From NCBI GenBank assembly GCA_964550535.1, contig CAZJZQ010000001.1:1-64000 (forward strand): a DNA stretch of 64,000 nucleotides, read 5' to 3'. This document shows positions 8,603 through 17,385 of this stretch, piece by piece. Below the pieces are notes generated by a model, which saw only the letters and a list, made by a program, of their open reading frames with translations, made no database searches and was not told the DNA's origin. The position numbers and the translations under genes are program-made. This DNA is from UBA7672 sp964550535 (lineage in GTDB: Bacteria; Pseudomonadota; Alphaproteobacteria; Caulobacterales; Hyphomonadaceae). How positions within the stretch are numbered: position 1 is the first letter of the stretch; every line of letters begins with the position of its first letter.

Positions 8603-9280
8603 TCAGTCCCCCGCGAGGCGATAGCCTACGCCGCGCACCGTTTGCAGGTGCACCGGCTCTCGCGGATCGCGCTCGATCTTTCGGCGGAGGCGCGTGACCT
8701 GAACATCGACGGATCGCTCAACGCCTGCGGAGGTCAGCGTGGCGAGTTCATGGCGCGAGACTGGCGCTCCGGCGCGCGCGGCAAGAATGCGCAGGAGTTG
8801 ACTTTCGCTGTCGGTCAGGCGCACGAGCCGGCCGTCGCGGCGAAGCTCTCCCTTGCTGACATGGAAGATCATGTCGGAGAGGCGGATCTCCTCCGGCGGC
8901 GCTTCCGGCGCTGCGCGGCGCAGGATGGCGGCGATGCGGAGCGCAAGTTCCTCCGGCTCGAAAGGCTTTGCCAGATAGTCATCGGCGCCCCGTCGCAGGC
9001 CGTCGATCCGTTCGTCAGGCTGGCCGCGCGCAGTGAGCAGGATGACGGGCGTATCGAGCTCCTTGCGAAGCGAGGAGAGCAGGGAAAGTCCATCCTCGCC
9101 CGGCATCATCACATCCAGCACGATGAGATCGAACGTCATGGTTGAGAGGAAGCGGCGCGCGGACGCCGCATCCTTCACGACGGTCACGTCATAACCCTCG
9201 CGGGTCAGGTAACGTTTCAACAGGTCGCGCAGGCGGTCGTCGTCATCGACGGCCAGAATGTGCCCGGCAGGGGTGGTCAT
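8603..9280 (-). CDS. OmpR/PhoB-type response regulator (PetR-like)
   Basis: DNA-binding response regulator of 225 residues. The receiver domain (residues 1-~125) has the acidic pocket VDDDD, phospho-acceptor D56 (LIVLDVMMPGEDG) and K105 (LAKPF). The winged-helix effector (about 135-225) shows ARAGAPVSRHEL and the ending LQTVRGVGYRL. It overlaps the MarR gene by 4 bases (ATGA) and is followed by its kinase after 3 bases, so the three form one operon. Rhodobacter capsulatus PetR is a known relative found next to a MarR-type PetP; no cytochrome bc1 genes are nearby here. Confidence 0.93.
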   Translation of the reverse strand: MTTPAGHILAVDDDDRLRDLLKRYLTREGYDVTVVKDAASARRFLSTMTFDLIVLDVMMPGEDGLSLLSSLRKELDTPVILLTARGQPDERIDGLRRGADDYLAKPFEPEELALRIAAILRRAAPEAPPEEIRLSDMIFHVSKGELRRDGRLVRLTDSESQLLRILAARAGAPVSRHELATLTSAGVERSVDVQVTRLRRKIERDPREPVHLQTVRGVGYRLAGD

Positions 9281-9822
9281 GAATCGCTCCGAACGCGCAG
9301 CAGATCCTTGAGCACCCGGCGGGCGCCGTTCACCGCTTCGGGGCCAGCATGCAGGAAGACCTGGCGCAGAGCCTCCCGGCGCCGCTCAGTCGCCGCCTGG
9401 ATAAAGGCCGAACCGGCCGTGGTGAGGGTAACCAGACGGCGGCGGCGGTCGCGGGGATCAACCTCGCGGGTGGTCAGCCCCCGGTTTTCAAGCTGGTTGA
9501 GCGTCCTCGCCATGGATTGTTTGGGAGCGTTCAGCCGGTCACGAAGCTCCGTTACATCCATCGGGCCGGTGTCGAAAATCTCTTCCATGACGTCGATTTC
9601 AGCCTCCAGAGCGCCCGATGGGGCACCTGCCTGATAGACCAGCCGGGACAGCCGGCGCGAGGCGGCGCGGATAAGGGCCGCCCCGTCATTCAGGTCCTGG
9701 TCGCGCAGATACAGGCGCGCATCGGCCACAGCCGGCGCGGCGGAAGCAGGCGGAGGTCTGTTGACAGGTATCGCCACGATCCGACAATGAAAGACCAAGG
9801 CGCGAAACTCAAGCTTCAACAT
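9277..9822 (-). CDS. MarR-family transcriptional regulator (PetP-like)
   Basis: Up to 181 residues with a MarR winged helix (about residues 60-170): DVTELRDRLNAPKQSMARTL is the helix-turn-helix, and REVDPRDRRRRLVTLTTAG is the typical MarR wing. The true start is uncertain. The ATG at 9822 lies only 41 bases from the divergent aminotransferase, and a GTG at 9777 would remove a non-family N-terminus. It is first in the MarR-regulator-kinase operon. Divergence from the branched-chain aminotransferase makes autoregulation and control of that gene plausible, but I see no obvious operator palindrome. Confidence 0.88.
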   Translation of the reverse strand: MLKLEFRALVFHCRIVAIPVNRPPPASAAPAVADARLYLRDQDLNDGAALIRAASRRLSRLVYQAGAPSGALEAEIDVMEEIFDTGPMDVTELRDRLNAPKQSMARTLNQLENRGLTTREVDPRDRRRRLVTLTTAGSAFIQAATERRREALRQVFLHAGPEAVNGARRVLKDLLRVRSDS

Positions 9823-9863
9823 GCCGGTCCGGAGGGACCGAATGCGCCTTTCGAGGACGTAAC

Positions 9864-10769
9864 ATGACTGCCTTCATTCCGTACGATGATCGCGATGGCT
9901 GGATCTGGCTGGACGGGAAGTTCACGCCGTGGCGTGACGCGAAGATTCACGTATTGACCCACGGCCTGCACTACGGCGCCACGGTATTCGAGGGCGAGCG
10001 GGCCTATGATGGCGAGGTGTTCAAGGGGCCGGAACATTCCCGCCGCCTGCACCGGTCGGCCGAGCTGGTCGGGTACAAGATCCCGGTTCCGGCCGAGGAG
10101 CTGGACCGGATCAAGCTCGAGGTCATGCAGAAGAACGGCCTGGCCGACTGCTATGTCCGGGCGTTTGCCTGGCGCGGATCGGAGATGATGGGCGTGTCGG
10201 CCCAGCAGGCTACGACTCGTACCTGCGTGGCGGTCTGGCACTGGGGCAATTATTTCGCAGACAAGATGAAGGGCATCCGCGTGACGATGTCCGACTGGAA
10301 ACGGCCGTCGCCGGAAACGATTCCGTCTGCGGCGAAGGCCGCGGGCCTGTACATGATATGCACCATGTCCAAGCACAAGGCGGAGGCCGCTGGCTATGCC
10401 GATGCGCTGATGCTCGATTATCGCGGCTATGTGGCGGAACTGACGGGCGCGAACGTGTTCCTGATCCGCGACGGCGCAATCCATACTCCGACGCCGGACT
10501 GCTTTCTGAACGGCATCACGCGTCAGACGGTGATCGAGCTGGCGCGGGCGAGAGGGTATGAAGTTATCGAACGGCATATCACGCCGGACGAGCTATCGAC
10601 CTTCTCCGAGGTGTTCATCACGGGTACTGCGGCCGAAGTGACGCCGGTGTCGGAGATGGCGGGCATAACCTACAAACCCGGCGCTATCACCGAGCAGCTG
10701 ATGACGGACTATGAGAAACTGGTCCGCCGCAAGCTCACGATCGAGTCGCTGAAGGCTAAAGTCGCCTGA
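9864..10769 (+). CDS. ilvE: Branched-chain amino acid aminotransferase
   Basis: PLP enzyme (fold type IV, 301 residues) that interconverts Leu, Ile and Val with their 2-keto acids. Visible motifs are HGLHYGATVFEGERAY near residues 33-48, the region with the PLP-binding lysine (PSAAKAAGLYM), and ELTGANVFLIRDG followed by TPTPDCFLNGITR. The C-terminal VFITGTAAEVTPV is the cofactor phosphate-binding segment. GAGG lies 8 bases before the ATG. It is divergent from the MarR regulator and followed by a hairpin terminator candidate. The D-amino-acid transaminase alternative is less likely given the GERAY and GTAAEVTP motifs. Confidence 0.94.
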   Translation: MTAFIPYDDRDGWIWLDGKFTPWRDAKIHVLTHGLHYGATVFEGERAYDGEVFKGPEHSRRLHRSAELVGYKIPVPAEELDRIKLEVMQKNGLADCYVRAFAWRGSEMMGVSAQQATTRTCVAVWHWGNYFADKMKGIRVTMSDWKRPSPETIPSAAKAAGLYMICTMSKHKAEAAGYADALMLDYRGYVAELTGANVFLIRDGAIHTPTPDCFLNGITRQTVIELARARGYEVIERHITPDELSTFSEVFITGTAAEVTPVSEMAGITYKPGAITEQLMTDYEKLVRRKLTIESLKAKVA

Positions 10770-11078
10770 ACGTTGGCCCCGGATCGACGGCGCGTATGGT
10801 CAGCAGTTGGAGGTTTGGTCATCCGCCATCGCCTTGATGGTGGATGCTTTCAGGCTTTGACGGTTGACGGGCGCGTCGTCTTTCCACGGGGCAGCACGCC
10901 GTTTGTGGCGATGTTGCCCGATCGTCGTGATCGCGAGCGCGGTGTTCTTGTCTATTGAAGGTAATTCCCGCCAAGTCACGGATGTCGCGACGGGTGCGCC
11001 TTCGTGCGCGTGGTCATTCGGGCCTCCCTTGCGTGATCCGACTCGGCGTTCAAGGGCGGCGAGGCTTTCGGGAAGGTG
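10770..11078. other. Noncoding gap of 309 bases after ilvE
   Basis: No convincing gene. Short open frames exist on the plus strand but have no recognisable domains and poor starts. The only structure I see is the hairpin at 10820-10846, annotated separately. The rest shows no repeat, tRNA or riboswitch-like pattern that I can recognise by eye. Confidence 0.6.
10820..10859 (+). terminator. Candidate intrinsic terminator of ilvE
   Basis: An 11-bp stem (10820-10830 with 10836-10846, one wobble pair, 5-base loop) lies about 50 bases after the ilvE stop and is followed by the moderately T-rich CTTTCAGGCTTT. The T-run is interrupted, so termination may be partial. Confidence 0.5.
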
Positions 11079-11519
11079 TTAGGCTTCCATCGCCTTTGCT
11101 ATCCGCGCTGCCTGATCTCGCAGAACGTCCATGTCGGCGGGCTTTCCGGCGTGGTGAGGCTGGAGCGGCAAGTTCGCGTAACGCGGGACAATGTGGACGT
11201 GGAGGTGGAAGACGGTCTGTCCCGCCGGGGCGCCGTTGAACTGTTGCACAACGACGCCATCCGGGTTCAGCGCGGCGATCACGGCCCGCGTGACTTTTTG
11301 CACAGTGGCGAAAAGCGGCCCAAGCTGATCGGCCGGAAAGTCCGTGATGTTACGGGCTTCGGTTTGCTTGGGAATGACGAGGCAGTGGCCTTGGCTTTGC
11401 GGAAAGATATCCATGAAGACCAGCGTGCCGGCGTCCTCATAGACCTTCACGCATGGCGCTTCTCCGCGAACGATCTTCGCGAAGATGTTGCCGCTATCAT
11501 AACTGCCGGTGAGGCTCAT
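11079..11519 (-). CDS. HIT (histidine triad) family nucleotide hydrolase
   Basis: A 146-residue HINT-type protein. It opens with NIFAKIVRGEAPCVKVYEDA (Hint-family start) and has the catalytic triad HLHVHIVPRY near residue 105. HINT proteins hydrolyse nucleoside phosphoramidates such as AMP-lysine; the physiological substrate here is unknown. It starts immediately after the stop of the upstream FemAB-like gene (11520), so the two are cotranscribed. Confidence 0.93.
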   Translation of the reverse strand: MSLTGSYDSGNIFAKIVRGEAPCVKVYEDAGTLVFMDIFPQSQGHCLVIPKQTEARNITDFPADQLGPLFATVQKVTRAVIAALNPDGVVVQQFNGAPAGQTVFHLHVHIVPRYANLPLQPHHAGKPADMDVLRDQAARIAKAMEA

Positions 11520-12734
11520 CTAGAATCCTTCCTCGTCGTCGTCCGGTATGCCGGTTGGAGCGGCATCCTTCCTGAATGGCGCAAAAGCGGCTAGGTAGTC
11601 GATACCCTCCTGCACCTCCGCCCGCTCACGGTCGAGATACAGGGCGACGGCGCGACGCAGGCCGGGATGAGCAATCCAGTGGGCGGAGCGGGTCAGCGCC
11701 GGTTCATAGCCGCGCGCCAGCTTGTGCTCCCCCTGCGCGCCAGCTTCGACGCGAGGAATCTTATGTTCGATTGCGAAGTCCATCGCCTGATAATAACAAA
11801 CCTCAAAATGCAGGAACGGGCGATCCACCACGCGTCCCCAGTAGCGGCCGTACAATGCTTCCCCCCCGATCAGATTCAGCGCCCCCGCGACCGGGCGGCC
11901 GTCATCCATGACCAATACGAGCAGCACACGATTGGCCATGCGCTCGTGCAACAGGGAGAAGAAGCGGCGGTTCAGATAGGGGGAGCCCCATTTGCGGCCG
12001 CCAGTATCCATATAGAATTTGAAGAACGCATCCCAATGCTGGGGCTTCAGGTCGTCTCCCGTCAGGCGGAGGAATGACAGGCCTTGCTGCGCTTCGCGGC
12101 GCTCACGACGGATCATCTTGCGCTTGCGAGAGGATAGAGCGCCGAGAAAGTCTTCAAATGTCGCGTAGTTTGCATTGCGCCAATGAAACTGTTGGTCCTG
12201 CCGGGAAAGCAGTCCCTGGCTGTCCAATTCCTGCGCCGTGGACTGATCCAGAAAATTGAAATGCGCTGAGGAGACTTGCGCGTCGGCCGCAATGCCGACA
12301 ATCGTTTCTGCGAGCACGCCGCGAATAGCTTGCGCGCGTGGACCGGTCGCCAAGAGACGCCGCCCTGTGACGGGTGTGAAGGGAACGGCGCAGAGCAGCT
12401 TTGGGTAATAGTGGCCGCCGGCGCGTTCGAGCGCATCGGCCCACGAATGGTCGAACACGAACTCGCCACGTGAGTGCGATTTCAGATAAAGGGGCGCAGC
12501 GCCAGCCAAACGCCCTTGGGGATCGTGCGCCAGAACGTGGCGCGGCGACCAGCCCGTGCGTGGGATTGCACAACCGGAGAGTTCGAGCGCCTGGAGAAAA
12601 TCCCAGTCCAGAAATGGATCGTAAGGAAGCCCGGGCGGGTTGGATAAAGCATTCCACGCCGCGCGATCGACACCATGCATGCCGTCAACGACGGACAACG
12701 TCAGCTCCACCTGTTCGCAGGCGTCGTCGGCCAA
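11520..12734 (-). CDS. FemAB-like/GNAT-fold acyltransferase (COG3146, PF04339)
   Basis: 404 residues, matching the length and motifs of the DUF482/PF04339 family of tandem GNAT-fold proteins related to FemAB peptidoglycan transferases. The second half has RKRKMIRRERREA, FYMDTGGRKWGSPYL (substrate-side motif) and EAGAQGEHKLARGYEP, all typical of the family. No signal peptide or membrane helix is seen, so it is probably cytoplasmic. The acyl donor and substrate are not known for this family. It is directly followed by the HIT gene with no gap. Confidence 0.85.
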   Translation of the reverse strand: MADDACEQVELTLSVVDGMHGVDRAAWNALSNPPGLPYDPFLDWDFLQALELSGCAIPRTGWSPRHVLAHDPQGRLAGAAPLYLKSHSRGEFVFDHSWADALERAGGHYYPKLLCAVPFTPVTGRRLLATGPRAQAIRGVLAETIVGIAADAQVSSAHFNFLDQSTAQELDSQGLLSRQDQQFHWRNANYATFEDFLGALSSRKRKMIRRERREAQQGLSFLRLTGDDLKPQHWDAFFKFYMDTGGRKWGSPYLNRRFFSLLHERMANRVLLVLVMDDGRPVAGALNLIGGEALYGRYWGRVVDRPFLHFEVCYYQAMDFAIEHKIPRVEAGAQGEHKLARGYEPALTRSAHWIAHPGLRRAVALYLDRERAEVQEGIDYLAAFAPFRKDAAPTGIPDDDEEGF

Positions 12735-12764
12735 AACAGGCTCCGGTTCCAGACTTCATATAGA

Positions 12765-13523
12765 CTATATGGGGTTGAGGCTGGCCAGCGCTACATCTGT
12801 GCTGAACCTCTCGAAAACCGGACCGGCGCGATGTCGGCGGGCCAGGGCAAGTTCAGTGGCCGAGCGGATCGTCCAGCTTACCAGCGGCATCCTGGTCCTG
12901 GCTTCGGCCACGGTTTCCAGACTTGAGTGGTGCGGCCCCAGAAAATCACAACCGATCTCCTTCGCCGCGCGCACCTTCTGCGCAACAGCATTCGCGCTCA
13001 GCGCTGATATCTCGCCGATCAACAGGCCGACAGGGCGAGCCGGGATCAGTTCGCGCAGGCGGGCCACGGTCGCCTCATCGAAGCTCATCACCGCCAGCCT
13101 GCCAGCGCGCGCGCCGGCGGCGTCCGCAACGATGTCCGCGATCGCGGTGTCTCCCGGCGTATCGACCTTCAGTTCGATCAGGACCGGAGCGTCACCCAAT
13201 GCATCCAGCGCCTCGGCGAGCGAAGGTATCGGGAAGCCGTCGGACAGCAGCGCGTCCCGCGGATCCCGGATATCAATATCAGCCAGTGCGACGTCACGGT
13301 GGCACATGCGGGTGAGGGTCGCGTCGTGGAATACCACGGGCGTGCGGTCGCGTGTGAGGCGCACATCAAGTTCCGCGCCGACGCCTTGTGTGCGGGCCGT
13401 GTGGAAAGCGGCGAGAGAGTTTTCCGGTGTGGCCTGGCCCCGCCTGATCTGGCCCCACAGGCCACGGTGGGCATAGGCGTGGTGCGAAACGTCAAATTTC
13501 AGGTCTGCACCCGCCGCAGTCAT
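12765..13523 (-). CDS. Glycerophosphodiester phosphodiesterase
   Basis: A 252-residue GDPD-family TIM barrel, probably cytoplasmic since no signal peptide is seen. The catalytic start AYAHRGLWG and the metal-binding GAELDVRLTRDRTPVVFHD (Glu-x-Asp then His-Asp) are intact. The frame continues upstream to 13613, but the ATG at 13523 sits 1 base after the RidA stop and gives the family-like N-terminus. It likely degrades glycerophosphodiesters from phospholipid turnover to glycerol 3-phosphate. It is in a minus-strand run with RidA upstream. Confidence 0.93.
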   Translation of the reverse strand: MTAAGADLKFDVSHHAYAHRGLWGQIRRGQATPENSLAAFHTARTQGVGAELDVRLTRDRTPVVFHDATLTRMCHRDVALADIDIRDPRDALLSDGFPIPSLAEALDALGDAPVLIELKVDTPGDTAIADIVADAAGARAGRLAVMSFDEATVARLRELIPARPVGLLIGEISALSANAVAQKVRAAKEIGCDFLGPHHSSLETVAEARTRMPLVSWTIRSATELALARRHRAGPVFERFSTDVALASLNPI

Positions 13524-13524
13524 G

Positions 13525-13983
13525 TCAGTCGAACTCGACCACGGCGTCCACTTCAACCGCCGCGCCGAGCGGCAGGACAGGGCAGGCGACGGCGGACCGC
13601 GCGTGGCGGCCACGATCGCCGAAGGCCAGGACCATCAGGTCCGAACAGCCGTTCACGACCTGCGGGATGTCCACGAAGTGCGGCGCGGCGTTCACAAAGC
13701 CACCCAGCTTCACGATCCGGCATACGCGTTCCAGATCGCCCAGAGCGGCCTGCATCTGAGCTAGCAGGTTGATGCCGCACAGACGCGCCGCCTGCTGGCC
13801 CTGTTCGAGCGACATGTCTTCACCCAGGCGGCCCTTCACAAGGCCCTCCGGGGAAACGGAGACTTGTCCCGAGATGAAGAGCAGTTTTCCGGTCGTCACA
13901 TAGGGCACATAATTTGCGACGGGCGCCCGAGGGGCAGGAAGAACGATGCCTGCCTGGTGCAGGTTCTCAATTGCCGTGGGCAT
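13525..13983 (-). CDS. RidA family protein (YjgF/YER057c/UK114)
   Basis: 152 residues. RidA proteins hydrolyse reactive enamine/imine intermediates released by PLP enzymes. Family features are KLLFISGQVSVSPEG, the middle segment LAQMQAALGDLERV, and GRHARSAVACPVLPLGAAVE near the C-terminus, which holds the conserved arginine that contacts the substrate carboxylate. This longer type resembles the group often annotated as Atu1372-like rather than archetypal RidA; activity should not be assumed identical. Coupled to the downstream phosphodiesterase by a 1-base gap. Confidence 0.9.
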   Translation of the reverse strand: MPTAIENLHQAGIVLPAPRAPVANYVPYVTTGKLLFISGQVSVSPEGLVKGRLGEDMSLEQGQQAARLCGINLLAQMQAALGDLERVCRIVKLGGFVNAAPHFVDIPQVVNGCSDLMVLAFGDRGRHARSAVACPVLPLGAAVEVDAVVEFD

Positions 13984-14051
13984 GGGAAGCTCCTGTCGTT
14001 TGGTCTATTCTAGGCGCAGCCGTGGGGATTATGAAGTCCTTGGCCCTGGAA

Positions 14052-15329
14052 CTACGCCTTCTTGTCCCGCTCTCGCTTGATCCGGGCGCCGCGGCCGGTT
14101 GTGACGGCTTCGGGGCCGAATTTGATGCGGGCTCGGTCAGCGGCGCGTTCGGCCGCCGCCCGTTTCAGCGAGGCAGGATCCGCAAGGTCGAGCGCGTCGG
14201 CGCGGGCATCCTCCAACTCGGAAACGCCCACGCCGATCAAGCGGTAGCGCGTACCGGCGGCCTCCTTGCGCAGCATCGGTTTCGCCGTCCGGAAAATGAT
14301 CTGCGCGAGTTGCGTAGCCTCAGGCAGCGAGATGCGGCGGGTGAGGGTGCGGAAGTCTGCTGTCTTCAGCTTCAGCGTGATGACACGCCCCTCTACGCCG
14401 GACGCCTTCGCACGGTCAGCCGTGCGTTGTGACAAACGCCAGAGGATATCCTCCAAGACGGCGGGATCGGAGATATCTTCATTGAATGTCGTTTCAGAGG
14501 AAACACTTTTGCGTTCGCCTTCGGGATCGACCTTCCGGTTGTGCCGCCCGAATGCGCAGTTATGGAGCCACAGGCCTGTTTCTCCATATCGCCGGACAAG
14601 CTCTTTGGCCTCGGCTTTCTGGAGATCGCCAACGGTGCGATAACCGTCCAGGCTGAGCCTTTTCTCCAGCGCCGTGCCTACGCCGCCGATCACGCGGACG
14701 CTGTGCGGTGCAAGATACGCTGGCGCTTCGTCGATCGACAGAGCGAAAAAACCGCGCGGCTTGTCGGCTTCGGAGGCGGTCTTGGCGAGAAACTTGTTGG
14801 AGGCGATGCCGACCGATATTGTCAGCCCCATTTCGCGCTCGACCCGTTGTTGCAGGCGGATAAGCATGCCTGCGGGGGACGCGCCGTGAAGCGCCTCCGT
14901 GCCGCTCAGGTCGAGGTAGGCTTCGTCAATCGATACCGGCTCCACCAGTGGCGTAAGGGCCTGCATCATCTCGCGAATGCGGCGTCCTTCGTGAATATAG
15001 AGGTCCATTCGCGGCTTGATCACCACAGCCTTTGGGCAGGCCTTCAGGGCTGTGAACATTGGCATTGCTGATCGCACCCCATAGGTGCGGGCGAGGTAGC
15101 AGCAGGTCGACACCACGCCGCGCTTGCCGCCGCCAACAATGACGGGAAGCGCGGCCAGGGAAGGGTCATCCCGCTTCTCGATAGAGGCGTAGAACGCGTC
15201 GCAATCGATGTGCGCAACCGCGAGATCGTGCAGGCGAGGGTGGAAGACCAGACGGACTGAACTGCATTGCGGGCATCGAGTCGCTTCTGCGGATGCGGCA
15301 GAGAAGCAGTCCCGGCATAGGCCCGTCAT
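14052..15329 (-). CDS. dinB: DNA polymerase IV with N-terminal zinc-finger-like extension
   Basis: Y-family translesion polymerase, 425 residues from the ATG at 15329. Before the polymerase core there is an alphaproteobacteria-type extension with C-x2-C (CRDC) and C-x2-C (CPQC), probably a small zinc ribbon. The core shows AHIDCDAFYASIEKRDDP (first catalytic Asp), EPVSIDEAYLDLSGTEA (Ser-x-Asp-Glu motif) and the helix-hairpin-helix GVGTALEKRL. Upstream in-frame starts at 15353 and 15374 are possible. It is divergent from divK across a 200-base gap; I see no clear LexA box. Confidence 0.94.
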   Translation of the reverse strand: MTGLCRDCFSAASAEATRCPQCSSVRLVFHPRLHDLAVAHIDCDAFYASIEKRDDPSLAALPVIVGGGKRGVVSTCCYLARTYGVRSAMPMFTALKACPKAVVIKPRMDLYIHEGRRIREMMQALTPLVEPVSIDEAYLDLSGTEALHGASPAGMLIRLQQRVEREMGLTISVGIASNKFLAKTASEADKPRGFFALSIDEAPAYLAPHSVRVIGGVGTALEKRLSLDGYRTVGDLQKAEAKELVRRYGETGLWLHNCAFGRHNRKVDPEGERKSVSSETTFNEDISDPAVLEDILWRLSQRTADRAKASGVEGRVITLKLKTADFRTLTRRISLPEATQLAQIIFRTAKPMLRKEAAGTRYRLIGVGVSELEDARADALDLADPASLKRAAAERAADRARIKFGPEAVTTGRGARIKRERDKKA

Positions 15330-15458
15330 CGATTTAAAGCCTGTAGCAAGCATTCCGGCTGTGAGTAAGATCAAGTCAGAAGACTTTGAAATATCGGGAT
15401 TATTCGAAATCCCGCAGTTGCTTCTGCTCCCACCCTCTCCCTTCCCGTCAAAACCGGG

Positions 15459-15478
15459 TTAACACTATCAGGGCTAAC
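15459..15478 (+). promoter_or_regulatory. TTAAC/CTAAC pair upstream of divK, candidate CtrA-type sites
   Basis: GTTAAC at 15458-15463 and CTAAC at 15474-15478 lie 50-70 bases before the divK start. In Caulobacter, divK transcription is CtrA-activated. The two half-sites are 16 bases apart, not the canonical TTAA-N7-TTAA, so this is only suggestive. Confidence 0.3.
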
Positions 15479-15529
15479 AAGGGCATTGCGACGGGAATCA
15501 TCCCGGCGTCGGTGGAACGTGATGTGCTG

Positions 15530-15973
15530 ATGGCCCAGGCGCCAGCCAAGAAGGTGCTCGTTGTCGAGGACAACGAGCTCAACATGAAGCTGTTCTGCGA
15601 CCTTCTGGACGCGTTCGGCTTTGAGACTGTCCAGAGCCGTGATGGGCTCAAGGCGGTCGATCTTGCGCGTGAGCACCGGCCTGACCTGATCATCATGGAC
15701 ATTCAGCTGCCGGAGGTGTCGGGTCTCGACCTGACGCGCTGGATCAAGGACGATATGGCGCTGTCGCGCATTCCGATCATGGCCGTGACCGCCTTCGCCA
15801 TGCGCCAGGATGAACGTCTGGTGCGTGAAGCCGGCTGTGAGGCCTATATGGCCAAGCCGATCCAGATGATGCCGTTCATCGATACGGTGAAAAAGCTGAC
15901 GACGCCCCGTCCTGCCGCGCCTGCCGGTACAGCGCCGCAAACGCCTGCGGCGCGAAGAAGGGCGGCGACATGA
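15530..15973 (+). CDS. divK: Single-domain cell-cycle response regulator DivK
   Basis: A 147-residue stand-alone receiver. The N-terminus KKVLVVEDNELNMKLFCDLL is nearly identical in form to Caulobacter DivK. The acidic pocket is E13/D14, the phospho-acceptor D57 (LIIMDIQLPEVSG), the switch T87 (VTAFAM) and K109 (MAKP). In Caulobacter, DivK shuttles phosphate between PleC and DivJ and inhibits the CckA-CtrA pathway. The start at 15530 is chosen because the upstream 48 in-frame residues are not receiver-like. It overlaps pleD by 4 bases, the classical divK-pleD operon. A short Pro/Ala-rich tail follows the domain. Confidence 0.95.
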   Translation: MAQAPAKKVLVVEDNELNMKLFCDLLDAFGFETVQSRDGLKAVDLAREHRPDLIIMDIQLPEVSGLDLTRWIKDDMALSRIPIMAVTAFAMRQDERLVREAGCEAYMAKPIQMMPFIDTVKKLTTPRPAAPAGTAPQTPAARRRAAT

Positions 15974-17337
15974 GCGCACGCGTCCTTGTCGTCGACGACA
16001 TTGAAGCCAACCGGAAGCTGCTGCACGCCAAGCTCAGCAACGAGTACTTTCATGTCATCACGGCGGTGGATGGCCAGGAGGCCGTAGAACGCGCACGTGC
16101 GGAAGAGCCTGACGTTATCCTGATGGATGTGATGATGCCCCGCCTCGACGGCGTGGAGGCGTGCCGCCAGCTCAAGTTCGATCCCCGCACGGAACACATC
16201 CCGATCGTGTTGGTGACGGCTCTGAACGAGCGGGAAGACAGGCTGCGTGGACTTGGCGCGGGCGCCGACGATTTCCTGACCAAGCCTGTGAACGATCTCC
16301 ACCTGCTGTCGCGTGTTCGCGCGCTGACGAAATACAAACTGGTGGCGGACGAGTTGCGCAAGCGTGAAGCGTCCGGCCGGCGGTTCGGGGTGATCGCCGC
16401 GACGGCCGCCAGCCGGTCTTCTGAACCTGCGCGTATCCTCGTGGTCGACGAGAACGAACGTCAGGCGAAGCGCATCTGCCGTTATCTGGAAGGGCTGCAT
16501 CGTCCGATGTCGCTCGGTGAGGCCAACCAGATTGGCCTGGCCAGTTCGATGGTGGACGTGCTGATCGTCTCGCTGGCGAATGAGAAGCTCGACGGGCTTC
16601 GACTGACGGCTTATCTGCGCTCGCTGGAGTCGACGCGCGACCTTCCCATTCTCGTTGTTGCGGACTCGGATGACGAGAAGAAGGCTGTACGGGCTCTGGA
16701 CCTCGGCGCGTCGGATATCCTGATCAAACCGCTGGATTCCGAGGAATTGAACGCGCGCGTGAAAACGCAGGTTCGGAAGAAGCGCTATCTGGATGCGCTT
16801 CGCTCGCGTCTCGATCAGTCGATGGAATTGGCGGTCACCGATCAACTCACGGGGCTGCACAATCGCCGCTATATGCGGGCGCAACTGGAGCAGTTCGTGA
16901 AGCGCGCGAGCATGGGCGGCCCGCCCGTGTCACTGTTGATCGCCGACATCGACCACTTCAAGAAGATCAACGACATTCATGGCCACGCCGCCGGCGACGA
17001 TGTGTTGCGCGAGTTTGGCCGCCGTTTGCGGGAAAATGTCCGCCCGACGGATCTGGCCTGCCGGTATGGCGGCGAGGAGTTCGTCATCATCATGCCGGAT
17101 GCCGCCCCGGACCTCGCTCTCGCGGCAGGCGAACGCATCCGTCAGATTGTTGCGCAGGCGCCGTTTGTGATCAGCCATGGCGATCAGTTGCGCGTGACGA
17201 TGAGCGGCGGCGTCGCGACCACTTTGCCGCCCCATGATACGCCGGACGACCTGTTGAAGCGGGCCGACGAGGCGCTGTACCGCGCCAAGGGCAATGGCCG
17301 GAACTGCATCGAACTCGAAACTGAAAGCGCGGCCTGA
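15970..17337 (+). CDS. pleD: Diguanylate cyclase response regulator PleD
   Basis: 455 residues, like Caulobacter PleD. Domains: receiver 1 (1-~120) with D53 (VILMDVMMPRLDG) and the TKP lysine; receiver 2 (~155-275), an adaptor in which the acceptor position is a serine (VLIVSLANEK); and a GGDEF domain (~285-450) with active-site GGEEF at 367-371. The product-inhibition I-site R-x-x-D is present as RPTD at 358-361, so feedback by c-di-GMP is expected. It makes c-di-GMP at the stalked or differentiating pole in Caulobacter. ATGA overlap with divK indicates coupled translation. Confidence 0.96.
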   Translation: MSARVLVVDDIEANRKLLHAKLSNEYFHVITAVDGQEAVERARAEEPDVILMDVMMPRLDGVEACRQLKFDPRTEHIPIVLVTALNEREDRLRGLGAGADDFLTKPVNDLHLLSRVRALTKYKLVADELRKREASGRRFGVIAATAASRSSEPARILVVDENERQAKRICRYLEGLHRPMSLGEANQIGLASSMVDVLIVSLANEKLDGLRLTAYLRSLESTRDLPILVVADSDDEKKAVRALDLGASDILIKPLDSEELNARVKTQVRKKRYLDALRSRLDQSMELAVTDQLTGLHNRRYMRAQLEQFVKRASMGGPPVSLLIADIDHFKKINDIHGHAAGDDVLREFGRRLRENVRPTDLACRYGGEEFVIIMPDAAPDLALAAGERIRQIVAQAPFVISHGDQLRVTMSGGVATTLPPHDTPDDLLKRADEALYRAKGNGRNCIELETESAA

Positions 17338-17385
17338 AGGTGGTTTTCGCCTTAACTTCGCCGCGACGGCAGGACATAAGACGCC

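Noticed and set aside
10773..10958. 61-codon open frame after ilvE
   Set aside because: No ribosome binding site or recognisable domain, and it overlaps the terminator hairpin.
16430..16800. Missing acceptor Asp in the second receiver of PleD as a loss of function
   Set aside because: The second receiver of Caulobacter PleD is also an adaptor without the acceptor Asp, so this is normal for the family.
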